Below, piece after piece: positions 1 to 8,137 of a stretch of DNA of 17,690 nt. The number at the start of each line of letters is the position of its first letter. Position 1 is the stretch's first letter. The stretch spans positions 3,402-21,091 of the forward strand of contig DMLA01000128.1 in NCBI GenBank assembly GCA_003453555.1, written 5' to 3'. Below the pieces are notes generated by a model. It had not been told where the DNA came from and searched no databases. It worked only from the letters and a program-made list of their open reading frames with translations. A program made the translations under genes and the position numbers. This DNA is from Chloroflexota bacterium. Its GTDB lineage: Bacteria > Chloroflexota > Anaerolineae > UBA7937.

Positions 1-38
1 ACCATCCTGTAGGAATTTCAGGAGGGCTCCCCCCACTA

Positions 39-1391
39 CTAAAGAGCGGTCTGTGGCTGCTCTCCCACCCTTTCAGGCCGTACAAAGTTCAAGAACTTGG
101 CTTGTTTCTTTTGAAAAAGGAGTTGAAATTGCCCCGTGGGGCCGTTGCGATGTTTGGCCACCACTATGTCCGCCAGGCTGGTCTCATCGGAATCCTCTTC
201 TGAGACCTCACGGTATATGAAGATGACCACGTCCGCATCCTGTTCGATGGAACCCGACTCTCTAAGGTCGGAGAGGATGGGGCGCTTATCCGCCCTGAGT
301 TCGACGGCCCGCGAGAGTTGGGAGACGGCCACCAAGGGGACCCTCAATTCGCGGGCTAGGGATTTGAGTTGTCGGGAGATATATGAGACCTCCTGCACGC
401 GGTTCTCGGCTCTAATCCCGGCTCTCATCAACTGCATGTAGTCGACGATGACCAGATCCACTCCATACTCGGCGTGCAGTCGCCGGGCCTTAGCCCTCAC
501 CTCCATGGGGGTTATGGCTGGAGTATCATCGATGAAGATAGATGTCTCTGATAGTTCTCCCATAACGTCGACTATCCTCTTTAACTCTTCCTCCTCGAAC
601 TCCCCGATCCGAAGCCTCTGGGACTCGATCTCCGATCCGGCAGAGACGAGACGCTGCACCACTTGCTCCCCAGGCATCTCCAGGCTGAAGAGAGCCACGG
701 TGGCCTTCTGCCTCCGAGCGATCGCCTCGGCCATAGTTAAAACTAGGCTGGTTTTACCCATGCCCGGCCGACCGGCTACGATGATGAGGTCCGCTGGTTG
801 TAACCCGCCCAGGAGTTTGTCCAGGTCGTAGAAACCGGTAGGGAGGCCGATAGTCTCCCCCCGATGTTGGTAGAGGTACTCGATCCGGTCGTAATACCGA
901 TCCAGCACCTGCTGGATGGGAGCCAGATCCCGCTCCACCCGCCTTTGGGCCACGCTGAAGATGATCTGCTCCGCCCGGTCGACGATCTGATCCACCTCGT
1001 CGGCTTCCTCATAAGCGATACCCGCTATCTCCCCTGCCGCCCCGATGAGACGGCGGAGCACCGCCGCCCGCTCCACAATCCGCCCATAGTCCTCCACATA
1101 GACCGGGGTGGGCACGGCATTGATGAGGGAGGTGAGGTAACTGGGCCCTCCCACCTCATCTAATTGCCCTCGCCGCTCCAGTTCATCGCAGAGGGTGATC
1201 AGATCCGCTGGCTGACGTCGTTCGTGGAGATCCAGTATCGCTTTGTAGATGAGGCTATGGGATTGGCGGTAGAAATCTTCGGGGCGTAGAAAAGCGGAGA
1301 CCTTAAGCACCGCGTCACGGTCGATAAGGAGGCTGCCTAATACCGACTGTTCGGCCTCGATGTTCTGGGGGGGTAGCCTTACTGTGGCCAT
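39..1391 (-). CDS. dnaB: Replicative DNA helicase DnaB
   Basis: This is the hexameric 5'-3' helicase that unwinds DNA at the replication fork and works with primase. At 450 residues it has the usual family length. The N-terminal DnaB domain begins with the typical PPQNIEAEQSVLGS segment (about residues 7-20). The C-terminal RecA-like domain carries Walker A GRPGMGKTS at 207-215, a Walker B-type segment ending VDYMQLM, the SQLSRAVE stretch, and the KHRNGPTG segment near the end. No intein interrupts it. The ATG lies only 2 bases after the stop of the DUF151 gene, so the two are almost certainly co-transcribed from the promoter at 1939-1967. Identification is by direct family recognition. Only 38 bases lie beyond its stop in this window, so any terminator cannot be judged. 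Confidence 0.97.
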   Translation of the reverse strand: MATVRLPPQNIEAEQSVLGSLLIDRDAVLKVSAFLRPEDFYRQSHSLIYKAILDLHERRQPADLITLCDELERRGQLDEVGGPSYLTSLINAVPTPVYVEDYGRIVERAAVLRRLIGAAGEIAGIAYEEADEVDQIVDRAEQIIFSVAQRRVERDLAPIQQVLDRYYDRIEYLYQHRGETIGLPTGFYDLDKLLGGLQPADLIIVAGRPGMGKTSLVLTMAEAIARRQKATVALFSLEMPGEQVVQRLVSAGSEIESQRLRIGEFEEEELKRIVDVMGELSETSIFIDDTPAITPMEVRAKARRLHAEYGVDLVIVDYMQLMRAGIRAENRVQEVSYISRQLKSLARELRVPLVAVSQLSRAVELRADKRPILSDLRESGSIEQDADVVIFIYREVSEEDSDETSLADIVVAKHRNGPTGQFQLLFQKKQAKFLNFVRPERVGEQPQTAL

Positions 1392-1393
1392 GC

Positions 1394-1891
1394 TTACCCC
1401 TCGCTGAGATCGTCAAGATCGAGGCTATCTACGAAATCGCGGAAGGGGGCTAACTTCTCCTCTTCTTCCGCGGTGAGGCCTTCTCTATCCTCGCTGGGCA
1501 CGATACCCGCCCTCTCCATCACCGACTCGGCCACATAGATGGGCGCTTTCGCCCGGACAGCAAGGGCGATGGCATCGCTGGGGCGGGAGTCGATCTCTAT
1601 GCGCTGGCCATTGAACTCAATGACGATCTGGGCGTAGAAAGTATCATCCCTCAAATCGTTGACCAAAATGTGGGAGACGGAAGCCTCTACCCCATCGATG
1701 AGGGACTTAAGGAGGTCATGAGTTAAGGGGCGTGACATCTCTAGAGATTGCATACCTATGGTGATGGCATCGGCTTCAAAGGGGCCGATCCAGATGGGGA
1801 GGTACCGCTCCGTGTTCTCGTCTTTGAGGACTACAACACGGTGGTTGGAGATGAGGCTAACCTTTATGCTGTCCACCGTCACCCTGATCAT
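1394..1891 (-). CDS. Bifunctional nuclease family (DUF151) protein
   Basis: This 165-residue protein belongs to the DUF151/bifunctional nuclease (BFN) family, whose plant members have DNase and RNase activity; the bacterial role is poorly defined. Family hallmarks are the N-terminal strand with VVVLKDENTERYLPIWIG (about residues 19-36), the following FEADAI segment, and the SRPSDAIALAVR block (about 102-113). The C-terminal third is acidic (EEEEKL, DSLDLDDLSEG), which is common in this family and may be flexible. It is the first gene of a two-gene unit with dnaB. A -10/-35 pair lies about 50 bases upstream. Family membership is secure; the function in this organism is inferred only from the family. 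Confidence 0.9.
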   Translation of the reverse strand: MIRVTVDSIKVSLISNHRVVVLKDENTERYLPIWIGPFEADAITIGMQSLEMSRPLTHDLLKSLIDGVEASVSHILVNDLRDDTFYAQIVIEFNGQRIEIDSRPSDAIALAVRAKAPIYVAESVMERAGIVPSEDREGLTAEEEEKLAPFRDFVDSLDLDDLSEG

Positions 1892-1938
1892 TTCGTCCCT
1901 CCCGCCCCTTAGGGTCTGGCCCTGGTTCTTCTTTTTCC

Positions 1939-1967
1939 ATTATACCACAAGAGGAGAGGGCATACAA
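1939..1967 (-). promoter_or_regulatory. Sigma70-type promoter for the DUF151-dnaB pair
   Basis: On the minus strand a TATAAT -10 box (1939-1944) is preceded by TG-N, an extended -10 element. A weaker TTGTAT sits at 1962-1967, exactly 17 bases upstream. The site lies about 50 bases before the DUF151 start codon. The -10 is strong and the -35 only partly matches. Confidence 0.65.
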
Positions 1968-2021
1968 ATAGAGCAGTCTCCTAAAAGGAGAAGGGGAGCA
2001 AATTTTAAGGTCGCCTTACAG

Positions 2022-2050
2022 ATGACAAAGGGAAGAAAAGATGGTATAAT
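2022..2050 (+). promoter_or_regulatory. Sigma70-type promoter for the membrane zinc-ribbon gene
   Basis: ATGACA (2022-2027, five of six consensus bases) and TATAAT (2045-2050) are separated by 17 bases, with TG-N directly before the -10 box. Transcription would start near 2057, leaving a leader of about 25 bases with AGGAG just before the ATG at 2082. This supports the 2082 start over longer upstream readings of the same frame. Confidence 0.75.
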
Positions 2051-2081
2051 GCACTACACCTTAACTACTATAGGAGAGACG

Positions 2082-2552
2082 ATGCCAGTCGACTTAGGAC
2101 CTATCTTGACAGTGAGCGGCTTCATCTTGGGGTTCTACTTTTTGGCCTTTCTTCTAAGCCTGGTCATCTGGACCTTCCGAGATATCCGCTCTCGATCGCC
2201 GGATATATTCGTCCAGCTTTTGGCCACCCTTTTAGTCCTGGTTCTCAACCTCCCGGGGGTTCTGCTCTACTTCATCCTGCGCCCTCAAGAGACCCTGGCC
2301 GAGGCTTATCAACGGTCGCTGGAGGAGGAAGCCCTGCTCCAAGATATCGAAGAGCGTGACTCCTGCCCGGCCTGCAAACGTCCCATCGAGCCCGACTACC
2401 TCTTCTGTCCCCACTGTCACACTCAGCTGAAAAAGGCTTGCCCCAATTGCGGCCGCCTCCTTCATCTGGCCTGGGACCTCTGTCCTTATTGTGGAACTAG
2501 AGAGCCAGCGCTGGCTTCGGAAGAGAGGGAACCCTCGCCAGAAGAGCCTTAG
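2082..2552 (+). CDS. Membrane-anchored double zinc-ribbon protein
   Basis: A 156-residue protein of unknown function. Two hydrophobic segments (about residues 8-32 and 43-66) form a hairpin anchor. A charged linker (about 68-92) leads to two treble-clef/zinc-ribbon units with CxxC pairs at C95/C98 with C109/C112 and C120/C123 with C134/C137, followed by a Glu/Pro-rich tail. Membrane proteins with phospholipase-D-nuclease-like N-terminal hairpins and zinc ribbons are common in bacteria; here the hairpin could serve as a simple anchor with the ribbons in the cytoplasm. The start at 2082 was chosen because AGGAG precedes it and the promoter at 2022-2050 would remove longer starts. The gene stands alone, with its own promoter, facing away from the DUF151-dnaB unit. 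No specific role can be assigned. Confidence 0.8.
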   Translation: MPVDLGPILTVSGFILGFYFLAFLLSLVIWTFRDIRSRSPDIFVQLLATLLVLVLNLPGVLLYFILRPQETLAEAYQRSLEEEALLQDIEERDSCPACKRPIEPDYLFCPHCHTQLKKACPNCGRLLHLAWDLCPYCGTREPALASEEREPSPEEP

Positions 2553-2643
2553 CCTGACCACCAGGCAAACTCTCCTCTAGGTGACCAGCCCACCCTTGAG
2601 AGAGGGCGATAAGCATCCCTCCGGCCATCGCTCCCAAAAAGAG

Positions 2644-2726
2644 GGAGAACGGCTTGCGGATAAAAGAAGTTCGTCGATAGGCGAATTTGGGGAAATCTTT
2701 GATTTCCCTTTTATCCGCTGTTAAGT
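2644..2726. repeat. attC-like imperfect palindrome, copy A
   Basis: Arms GCGGATAAAAG (2656-2666) and CTTTTATCCGC (2708-2718) are perfect inverted repeats. Inside them lies a second perfect hairpin, GGGAAATC/GATTTCCC (2690-2697 with 2701-2708, TTT loop). Outside are GTTAAGT (2720-2726), which fits the integron core GTTRRRY (ACTTAAC on the minus strand fits RYYYAAC), and an AAC core at 2648-2650 whose outer bases do not fit. On the minus strand the element begins 22 bases after the TPR stop codon, where a cassette attC would lie. It shares the arms and spacing of copy B at 3307-3387. It could instead be a MITE-like palindrome or a bidirectional terminator. Confidence 0.6.
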
Positions 2727-2748
2727 GAAGTTGCTCAAAGTTCATCTC

Positions 2749-3273
2749 TTATTCTTGTTGCCTTCTGAATCTCGTTAAATGTTTAGGAAATTGCCTATTC
2801 TCGATACGATGCTTCATATTTTCTGCCCACCCAGCAAATTGGGGATCGATTTGTACCATCTTGTCGCAACAATTCAGTGCTTCCTCAATCTCGTAAAGCA
2901 GGTGGTGAGCCCATGCTTTGTTATACCAGGCATATACATTATTGGGATTGACTTCGAGTGCTTTATTGGCATATTCCAGAGCCTCCCTTGGCTTACCCAA
3001 GTCAACGAGTGACCACGCTTTATTGAAAAGAGCAGTCTCATTACTGGGATTGACTTGTAGTGATTTTGCAGCACATTCCAGTGCTTCAAGACTATAGTCC
3101 CATTGCTTGGTGTCATTGGCCAACTGATTAAGAGCATTAGCCTTGATAGCATAAGCTTGATCGTTTTGAGGGTGTTGTTCAATAATTTGGTCAAGATACT
3201 CAATGGCCTCTCTAACCTTTCCCTGCTTATAAATCATGTCCCAAGCCCTCTTTTCCCAACCTTTTTCTATCAT
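2749..3273 (-). CDS. TPR-repeat protein
   Basis: This 174-residue protein consists almost entirely of tetratricopeptide repeats. About four helix pairs of 34-residue type can be seen, each closing with a P-N or P-x spacing such as QHPQNDQAYAIKANAL, VNPSNETALFNKAWSL, VNPNNVYAWYNKAWAH and IDPQFAGWAENMKHRI. TPRs bind other proteins; no enzymatic domain, signal peptide or membrane segment is present. AGGA lies 9 bases before the ATG. The gene is visibly AT-richer than its neighbours (roughly 40-45% GC by eye against the upper 50s around it) and is enclosed by the two attC-like palindromes. Both points suggest horizontal acquisition, perhaps as a gene cassette. The partner protein is unknown. Confidence 0.85.
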   Translation of the reverse strand: MIEKGWEKRAWDMIYKQGKVREAIEYLDQIIEQHPQNDQAYAIKANALNQLANDTKQWDYSLEALECAAKSLQVNPSNETALFNKAWSLVDLGKPREALEYANKALEVNPNNVYAWYNKAWAHHLLYEIEEALNCCDKMVQIDPQFAGWAENMKHRIENRQFPKHLTRFRRQQE

Positions 3274-3306
3274 TTCGAATCATCCTGAAAAGCGGAGGGC
3301 AATTTC

Positions 3307-3387
3307 ATTTAACGTTCCGCGGATAGAAGAAAGTATGTGAGGCAAATTGGGGCCAAGCGTAGCGAAGCCTTTTATCCGCTGTTAGAC
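3307..3387. repeat. attC-like imperfect palindrome, copy B
   Basis: ATTTAAC (3307-3313) fits RYYYAAC and GTTAGAC (3381-3387) fits GTTRRRY; read on the minus strand the two roles swap and still fit. Inner arms are GCGGATAGAAG (3319-3329) and CTTTTATCCGC (3369-3379), pairing with one wobble. The centre holds GGCC...AAGCC around GCGTAGCG. Compared with copy A, the arms, the 5-base gap between AAC and GCGG, the AATT-GGGG block and the overall length (81 against 83) are conserved while the centre differs, as expected for attC sites. On the minus strand the TPR start codon follows 34 bases after this element. Confidence 0.6.
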
Positions 3388-3583
3388 GAAGTGGTCTGCG
3401 CTTGTTTCTTCTATTTTTCCTCTCTTCTCCATAAGAGGAGTAACGATTTCCACTCAAGACTGAGCGTAATATCACCTAGATTCATTTTATAGCAGGCTAT
3501 TTGGTCTAACAAGGGTTTGCTCCCCATTTGGGCGCTCGACCCCTTCCGGGAGAAATAGTGGGCTGACCATCACGCCCAGAAAG
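3388..3583. other. Gene-free stretch between copy B and the lactate permease terminator
   Basis: No convincing reading frame, RNA gene or promoter is visible. A short CTCTT/AAGAG stem near 3420-3440 and an isolated GTCTAAC heptamer at 3504-3510 are present. Neither has a partner structure that would support a further attC site. Confidence 0.5.
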
Positions 3584-3620
3584 GCCAAAGCCGGAGAGGC
3601 AACTTGTGCCTCTCTTTGGC
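3584..3620 (-). terminator. Stem-loop terminator after the lactate permease gene
   Basis: A long hairpin lies 3 bases beyond the permease stop codon. GCCAAAG (3584-3590) and GAGAGGCA (3594-3601) pair with TGCCTCTC (3607-3614) and TTTGGC (3615-3620), with a small internal bulge and a 5-base loop. No long U run follows on the minus strand, so it may act as a terminator or as a 3'-end stabiliser. Confidence 0.6.
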
Positions 3621-3623
3621 TTC

Positions 3624-5174
3624 TTAGCGGGTTATGAGCCAGGCGAGACCTCCCACTAGGGCAGTGATAGCCAGGCCGTAGCCGATGGTCTTCCTCAAAA
3701 CGAGCCCCTCTCGCCCCTCCAGACCGGCGGTGCTGCAACCGACGATGATCTTGGCCGGGGCCAGCATGCTCCCCAACGAGCCCCCTGTGGTCTGAGCCCC
3801 CAGGATGACCAGGATAGCCACACCGATCAGTTGAGCGGTGCTTTTCTGCAGGGGAGCGAAGACCACATTAGAGTTGGTGTTGCTCCCCGTCATGAAGGCT
3901 CCCAGGAGCCCTATGAAAGGGGAGAGAAAAGGGAAGGCCTGGCCGACTAGGCGACTTAGGCCCTGGGCCAAGATGATAGTCATACCGGTGTGATCCATGA
4001 TCATGGCCATACCCACCATAGAGGCTATCCCGATAGTGGAAGGGATGGCGGAACGTGCGGTCTGGGAGAGGATGGTAGAGGCGGCCCCCCTTCTATAGAG
4101 GCCTGCCCGCCGATATGTGAAATAGGCCAAGATGGAAGCGTAGGCCAAAAGGGCTCCTGCGTGGCCGAAGAGGCTAATCTTTCTCCCCACCCCGGCCTCG
4201 GTCACCCAACCGAGAGTGGTTTCGACCTGGGGGAAGTGAACGGTGATCACCACTTGGTTGAGGAGACGATGTAACGGCGGCCAAAGTTCGGCGGCGGTCA
4301 CCATGACGATGAGAAGGAGATAGGCCGAGACCGCCACCCCCAGCCCCATCTTAGAGGCCTTCAAAGGGGCTGACTTTTGCCCTCGATAGGGAGCGAGGCG
4401 GGTCACCCCAAAAGCGGCTACCAATCCAGCCATCCCCGCTACGAAGCCGGCTAGGTTCCAGAGACCACGGGTCGCCAGTAAGTACTGCACGGAGGCCATG
4501 ACCGCACCGATGATCAAGAGGGCGGGCAAAGAATGGCGAAGAGCCCGCCTCCCCTGGCAAGCGTGCACAGAGGAGAGGCCACAGCCGAAACAGGCTACCC
4601 CCAGGAAGAAAGCGGACCAAGGGGCTAACTCCAGGCCAGAGAGGCCAGTAGCGGCGATGAGGGCGTTGAAAGAGGAGGCGATGTCACCAAAGGTGACGGA
4701 CCAAGAGTGGCCGATAGCCGGAGCCACTACCGCTACCACCGGCTCAAAGCCCAGCCCCAGGAGAAGGGGGGCTACTACCGCTATGGGCACGCCGAAGCCG
4801 GCTACCCCTTGCAGGAAGGCGCTGAAGACCCAGCCCAGGATCAAAAGTTGTAGGGTCTTATCCCCCGTGAGGCCAGATATCCCCTCGCTGATCACATCGA
4901 TGGCCCCGGCTTCGTTCACCACGTTGTAGAGAAGGAGAGCCATCCAAATGATATAGAGCACGAAGAGGCTAAGAAGCAGTCCCTTCAATTGGGAATAGGC
5001 TAACAGTTCCGGAGTCGCTCCGAAGAAAAGAAACCCCACGATGAAAGCGGTGAGCCAGCCCGCAGGGCCAGCCCGGGCAGCCCCCCACCTCAACCCTACC
5101 ATAAGGAAGAGGATCACGCCGATAGGCGAGGTGGCCAGAAGCCCTCTGGTCAGATTGAGAGGCAAGTTTTCCAT
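3624..5174 (-). CDS. L-lactate permease family transporter (LctP family)
   Basis: A 516-residue polytopic membrane protein of the lactate permease (LctP/LldP) family, which imports lactate or glycolate by proton symport. About a dozen hydrophobic segments are spread across the whole length. The family signature is clear: SAFLQGVAGFGVPIAVV at about residues 117-133, then VVAPAIGHSWSVTFGD, and late in the protein LGAFMTGSNTNSNVVFAPLQ. The length is slightly under that of E. coli LldP (551) but complete at both ends. It is followed by a stem-loop and stands alone: no lactate dehydrogenase, LutABC or LldR regulator is in the window, so the substrate (lactate, glycolate or another hydroxy acid) is not fixed by context. 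Confidence 0.9.
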   Translation of the reverse strand: MENLPLNLTRGLLATSPIGVILFLMVGLRWGAARAGPAGWLTAFIVGFLFFGATPELLAYSQLKGLLLSLFVLYIIWMALLLYNVVNEAGAIDVISEGISGLTGDKTLQLLILGWVFSAFLQGVAGFGVPIAVVAPLLLGLGFEPVVAVVAPAIGHSWSVTFGDIASSFNALIAATGLSGLELAPWSAFFLGVACFGCGLSSVHACQGRRALRHSLPALLIIGAVMASVQYLLATRGLWNLAGFVAGMAGLVAAFGVTRLAPYRGQKSAPLKASKMGLGVAVSAYLLLIVMVTAAELWPPLHRLLNQVVITVHFPQVETTLGWVTEAGVGRKISLFGHAGALLAYASILAYFTYRRAGLYRRGAASTILSQTARSAIPSTIGIASMVGMAMIMDHTGMTIILAQGLSRLVGQAFPFLSPFIGLLGAFMTGSNTNSNVVFAPLQKSTAQLIGVAILVILGAQTTGGSLGSMLAPAKIIVGCSTAGLEGREGLVLRKTIGYGLAITALVGGLAWLITR

Positions 5175-5468
5175 CCCCAGCCCTTCTTTAGGATCACAAA
5201 TGGCACTTTGATGCTCTCAGTCTATTATATCTCAAAAGAATTGCCAACGCCGATCCCAAAGGGGTGTGAGGGTAGTTCTCTCATCGTTGTACCTCCGTAC
5301 GAGGGGTGTTGATAAGATACCACAGGAACCAGAAGCCGACTATTCTCTAAGGATCTATTCATATGATATACTTGGCTCAGCAACCGTTTCTAGTCTCTCG
5401 TTCAAGGCTCTGGGCAGCGCGCAAGCGTGGAGAAGGAGCGGTAGCAAGCACTTATCCAAAGGTGTCAA
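5175..5468. other. Divergent intergenic region between permease and glycosyltransferase genes
   Basis: This 294-base region separates two divergent genes. On the minus strand an ideal -10 box TATAAT (5224-5229) lies about 50 bases before the permease start, but no good -35 sits 16-18 bases upstream. On the plus strand only weak candidates are visible, such as TTGTAC at 5285-5290 with TGATAA after 17 bases. A 71-codon open frame runs through but has low complexity in common with no family I know. No RNA structure is evident. Confidence 0.4.
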
Positions 5469-6587
5469 ATGGAAGATGTAGATCGTGGGGTTCTTATTCT
5501 CACCTCTGATGTCGGCGGTGGTCACCGGAGCGTGGCTCTAGCCCTGGCAGAGGCTCTGGAGCCTTTTCATGTTAAGGTTTCCATCGTTGATGTCATAGCC
5601 CAAGGTCTACCCTCGCCTCTCAACCGCATCGGTGGGCTCTATGGCCCTCTGGTGAACGGGGCGCCCCTCATTTGGCATGCTCTCTATCATCTCACCGAAG
5701 GCCAATGGCGCACGGGGTTTCTCCTTAGATGCCTTAAACCGCTTTTCTTCAAGAGGCTGATTAGCCTTCTTGCGACTACAAACCCCGACGTGGTCGTCTC
5801 CACCCACCCTTTGGCAAACCATCTCACCGTTTGGGCTTTACAGCGGACGAGGCGAGTCCCAGTGGTTACCATGATCACCGATCTGGTGACGCTTCATCCC
5901 CTTTGGATCTGCTCTGAGGTGGATCTCTGCCTTGTACCCACCGAGGAGGCGCGCAGGGAAGCCCTGAATTGGGGTATTCCAGGGGCGAAGGTAAAGGTTG
6001 TGGGATTGCCTGTGGGTCTGGCCTTCACTAAGAGAGTTTCCGACCGGGATGCCGTGAGGGCTGAATTGGGCTTGGCACGCCATCTTTTCACCGTCCTCAT
6101 CTCTGGCGGTGGAGAGGGGATAGGTGAGCTTTGGGCGTTGGTCAAAGCGGTGGCTAAAGCCGGGCTGGGGGTGCAACTTATAGTGGTGGCCGGTCGAAAC
6201 CGAAAGTTAAAAGACCGGTTGGAAGAGAGGGCCTGGGAGATCCCTATACACGTCACCGGCTTCACGGAGAGGATGCCAGCGCTGATGCGGGCCGCCGATT
6301 GTATTATCACCAAGGCCGGCCCGAGCACCATGTCTGAGGCCCTCGTCTGCGGTCTCCCTCTGATCATAACCAGTGCCATTCCAGGTCAGGAGGAAGCAAA
6401 CGTGGATTATGTGGTCCAGAGTGGCGCTGGCATCTACACCCCCACCCCGGAGAAGGCCGTAGCTGCCTTGAAGGAATTCATAGCCTCCCCCGGAACCCTG
6501 GAGCAGATGAGAAAGGCAGCCTGGCAACTGGCACATCCGCAAGCGGCCGAAAAGGCTGCCCGACTGATTGCCAGCCTGGCACGATAG
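5469..6587 (+). CDS. MGDG-synthase-like GT-B glycosyltransferase
   Basis: A 372-residue GT28-type glycosyltransferase resembling monogalactosyl/processive diacylglycerol glycosyltransferases, which move a sugar from a UDP-sugar to diacylglycerol at the inner membrane face. The N-terminal half opens with the acceptor-side motif ILTSDVGGGHRS (about residues 10-21), matching the MGDG synthase N-terminal domain. The C-terminal donor-binding half shows VLISGGGEGIGEL, then TGFTERMPALMRAADCIITK, and the nucleotide-sugar segment AGPSTMSEALVCGLPLI followed by PGQEEANVDYVV. It lacks transmembrane segments, as expected for a peripheral enzyme. The gene is monocistronic, with its own strong terminator at 6718-6744. 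Possible products are glycolipids; the sugar and acceptor cannot be read from sequence, and a MurG-like role is unlikely given the MGDG-type N-terminus. Confidence 0.85.
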   Translation: MEDVDRGVLILTSDVGGGHRSVALALAEALEPFHVKVSIVDVIAQGLPSPLNRIGGLYGPLVNGAPLIWHALYHLTEGQWRTGFLLRCLKPLFFKRLISLLATTNPDVVVSTHPLANHLTVWALQRTRRVPVVTMITDLVTLHPLWICSEVDLCLVPTEEARREALNWGIPGAKVKVVGLPVGLAFTKRVSDRDAVRAELGLARHLFTVLISGGGEGIGELWALVKAVAKAGLGVQLIVVAGRNRKLKDRLEERAWEIPIHVTGFTERMPALMRAADCIITKAGPSTMSEALVCGLPLIITSAIPGQEEANVDYVVQSGAGIYTPTPEKAVAALKEFIASPGTLEQMRKAAWQLAHPQAAEKAARLIASLAR

Positions 6588-6717
6588 TATTGCTAGAGGG
6601 CTGAGCCACTAGGGTGGAGGCCTCTGGTTCACGGCCCCCTCCTCATTGTTAAGCCCCTACATTTGTAGATCAGATGAGAATTGGTTGGGGTTTGACCGGC
6701 GAAAGAGACTTATATAG

Positions 6718-6744
6718 CGTCGCAGGTAAACCGCGACGTTTTTT
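6718..6744 (+). terminator. Intrinsic terminator after the glycosyltransferase gene
   Basis: CGTCGC (6718-6723) and GCGACG (6733-6738) form a perfect 6-bp stem with a 9-base loop, followed directly by six T residues (6739-6744). It lies about 130 bases after the glycosyltransferase stop. It has no U run on the opposite strand, so it terminates mainly plus-strand transcripts and protects the convergent enolase gene. Confidence 0.88.
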
Positions 6745-6765
6745 CATCCGAGACGGACTCGGAGG

Positions 6766-8049
6766 CTACGAGGACCCTAATTTGAAGGCCCCCAGGCCCG
6801 GATACATCGCGGCGTCGCCCAACTCCTCTTCGATGCGCAGGAGCCGGTTGTACTTGGCTACCCGCTCGCTTCGGCAGGGGGCTCCCGCCTTTATCTGTCC
6901 CGTGTTGAGGGCCACGGCCAGGTCGGCGATGGTGGTATCCTCGGTCTCCCCGCTCCGGTGGGAGATGACCTGCGTCCAGCCCGCTTTCCTGGCCATCTCC
7001 ACGGCTGCTATGGCCTCGGAAAGAGTCCCTATCTGGTTCACCTTGATGAGTATGGAGTTGGCCGCCTTTTCCTCGATAGCGCGCTTTAGACGTTGAACGT
7101 TGGTTACCAAAAGGTCATCGCCCACGATCTGAATCTCGTCGCCTAGCCTCTGGGTAAGGAGCCTCCAACCTTCCCAATCGTCCTCCGCCAAGCCATCTTC
7201 GATGGAGATAAGGGGGTAGGTCTCGACCCAATGGGCGTAGAAATCGACCATCTGGGCGCTGGTCAACTTCCGCTCTTCCTTCCTCAGATGGTATACCCCC
7301 TCTTCATAGAACTCGGTGGCCGCGGGGTCGAGAGCGATATAGACATCCTCTCCACTCTTATAGCCTGCCCTCTCTATGGCGGCCAGGATCAGCTCGATCG
7401 CTTCCTCGTTGGAGCCCAATGATGGGGCAAAGCCGCCCTCATCACCTACGTTGGTGTTGTAGCCTTTCTCCTTCAACACCGCCTTCAGACTATGATAAAC
7501 CTCCGCTCCCCAGCGTAGGGCCTCGCTAAAGGTGGGCGCTCCAGCGGGCACGACCATGAACTCCTGGAGGTCGGTGGAGTGGGCGGCGTGTTTCCCCCCG
7601 TTGAGGATGTTCATCAGGGGGACGGGCAAGGTATGGGCTCCCACGCCTCCTAGATAGCGATAGAGGGGCAGGTCTAGGGCCTTGGCCGCCGCCTTGGCCA
7701 CAGCCAAAGAGACGCCCAGGGTAGCGTTGGCCCCCAGATTCGATTTGTTGGGCGTGCCGTCCAACCCCACGAGAAAGGCGTCTAGGCCCGCCTGATCGAG
7801 GGCATCCCAGCCGATGAGGTCCTCGGCGATCTTCTCGTTCACGTTCTCTACCGCCTTAAGCACCCCTTTGCCCCCGTACCGCTTCTCCTCATCGCGGAGT
7901 TCCAGGGCCTCATGGCGACCGGTGGAGGCGCCGGAGGGGACCGCCGCCCGCCCCACCGCCCCGCTAATCAAGAGGACCTCCACCTCCACGGTGGGGTTAC
8001 CCCGGGAGTCAAGGATCTCCCGCGCGTATATGTCTTCTATCATGGTCAT
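6766..8049 (-). CDS. eno: Enolase (phosphopyruvate hydratase)
   Basis: Interconverts 2-phosphoglycerate and phosphoenolpyruvate in glycolysis and gluconeogenesis. It is a 427-residue, full-length bacterial enolase. Visible landmarks: LDSRGNPTVEVEV at about 13-25, the mobile loop SGASTG at 39-44, NVGDEGGFAP with the catalytic Glu, magnesium ligands in ALDPA, SIEDGL and VGDDL, the catalytic lysine in LIKVNQIGTL, and SHRSGETEDTTIADLAV near the C-terminus. AGGAG lies 8 bases before the ATG. Upstream on the same strand are the GxxExxY remnant and then the BioD-like/acyl-CoA synthetase genes. The 88 bases before it show no strong promoter, so it may rely partly on read-through or on a weak promoter. 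Confidence 0.98.
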   Translation of the reverse strand: MTMIEDIYAREILDSRGNPTVEVEVLLISGAVGRAAVPSGASTGRHEALELRDEEKRYGGKGVLKAVENVNEKIAEDLIGWDALDQAGLDAFLVGLDGTPNKSNLGANATLGVSLAVAKAAAKALDLPLYRYLGGVGAHTLPVPLMNILNGGKHAAHSTDLQEFMVVPAGAPTFSEALRWGAEVYHSLKAVLKEKGYNTNVGDEGGFAPSLGSNEEAIELILAAIERAGYKSGEDVYIALDPAATEFYEEGVYHLRKEERKLTSAQMVDFYAHWVETYPLISIEDGLAEDDWEGWRLLTQRLGDEIQIVGDDLLVTNVQRLKRAIEEKAANSILIKVNQIGTLSEAIAAVEMARKAGWTQVISHRSGETEDTTIADLAVALNTGQIKAGAPCRSERVAKYNRLLRIEEELGDAAMYPGLGAFKLGSS

Positions 8050-8089
8050 GGGTTATTCTCCTTGATTACACTATCTGCACATAGGGATT

Positions 8090-8109
8090 GAATCACGAAT
8101 GTCGCGAAA
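8090..8109 (+). repeat. Left arm of inverted repeat flanking the GxxExxY remnant
   Basis: GAATCACGAA (8090-8099), four bases, then GCGAAA (8104-8109). The same two blocks appear inverted at 8572-8590, on the other side of the degraded gene. The pair resembles terminal inverted repeats of a small mobile unit. Confidence 0.55.
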
Positions 8110-8137
8110 GAAACGAATAACTTGAAAAGAGATCACT

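Noticed and set aside
2497..2745. 82-codon minus-strand frame with a hydrophobic segment
   Set aside because: It runs through the attC-like palindrome and into the end of the zinc-ribbon gene; no ribosome site and no family resemblance.
3504..3510. GTCTAAC heptamer as a third attC or an attI core
   Set aside because: No matching inverted partner or palindrome is found within 100 bases, and no integrase gene is in the window; one heptamer is expected by chance.
5266..5481. 71-codon plus-strand frame before the glycosyltransferase
   Set aside because: No convincing start signal, no recognisable domain, and it runs into the next gene in another frame.
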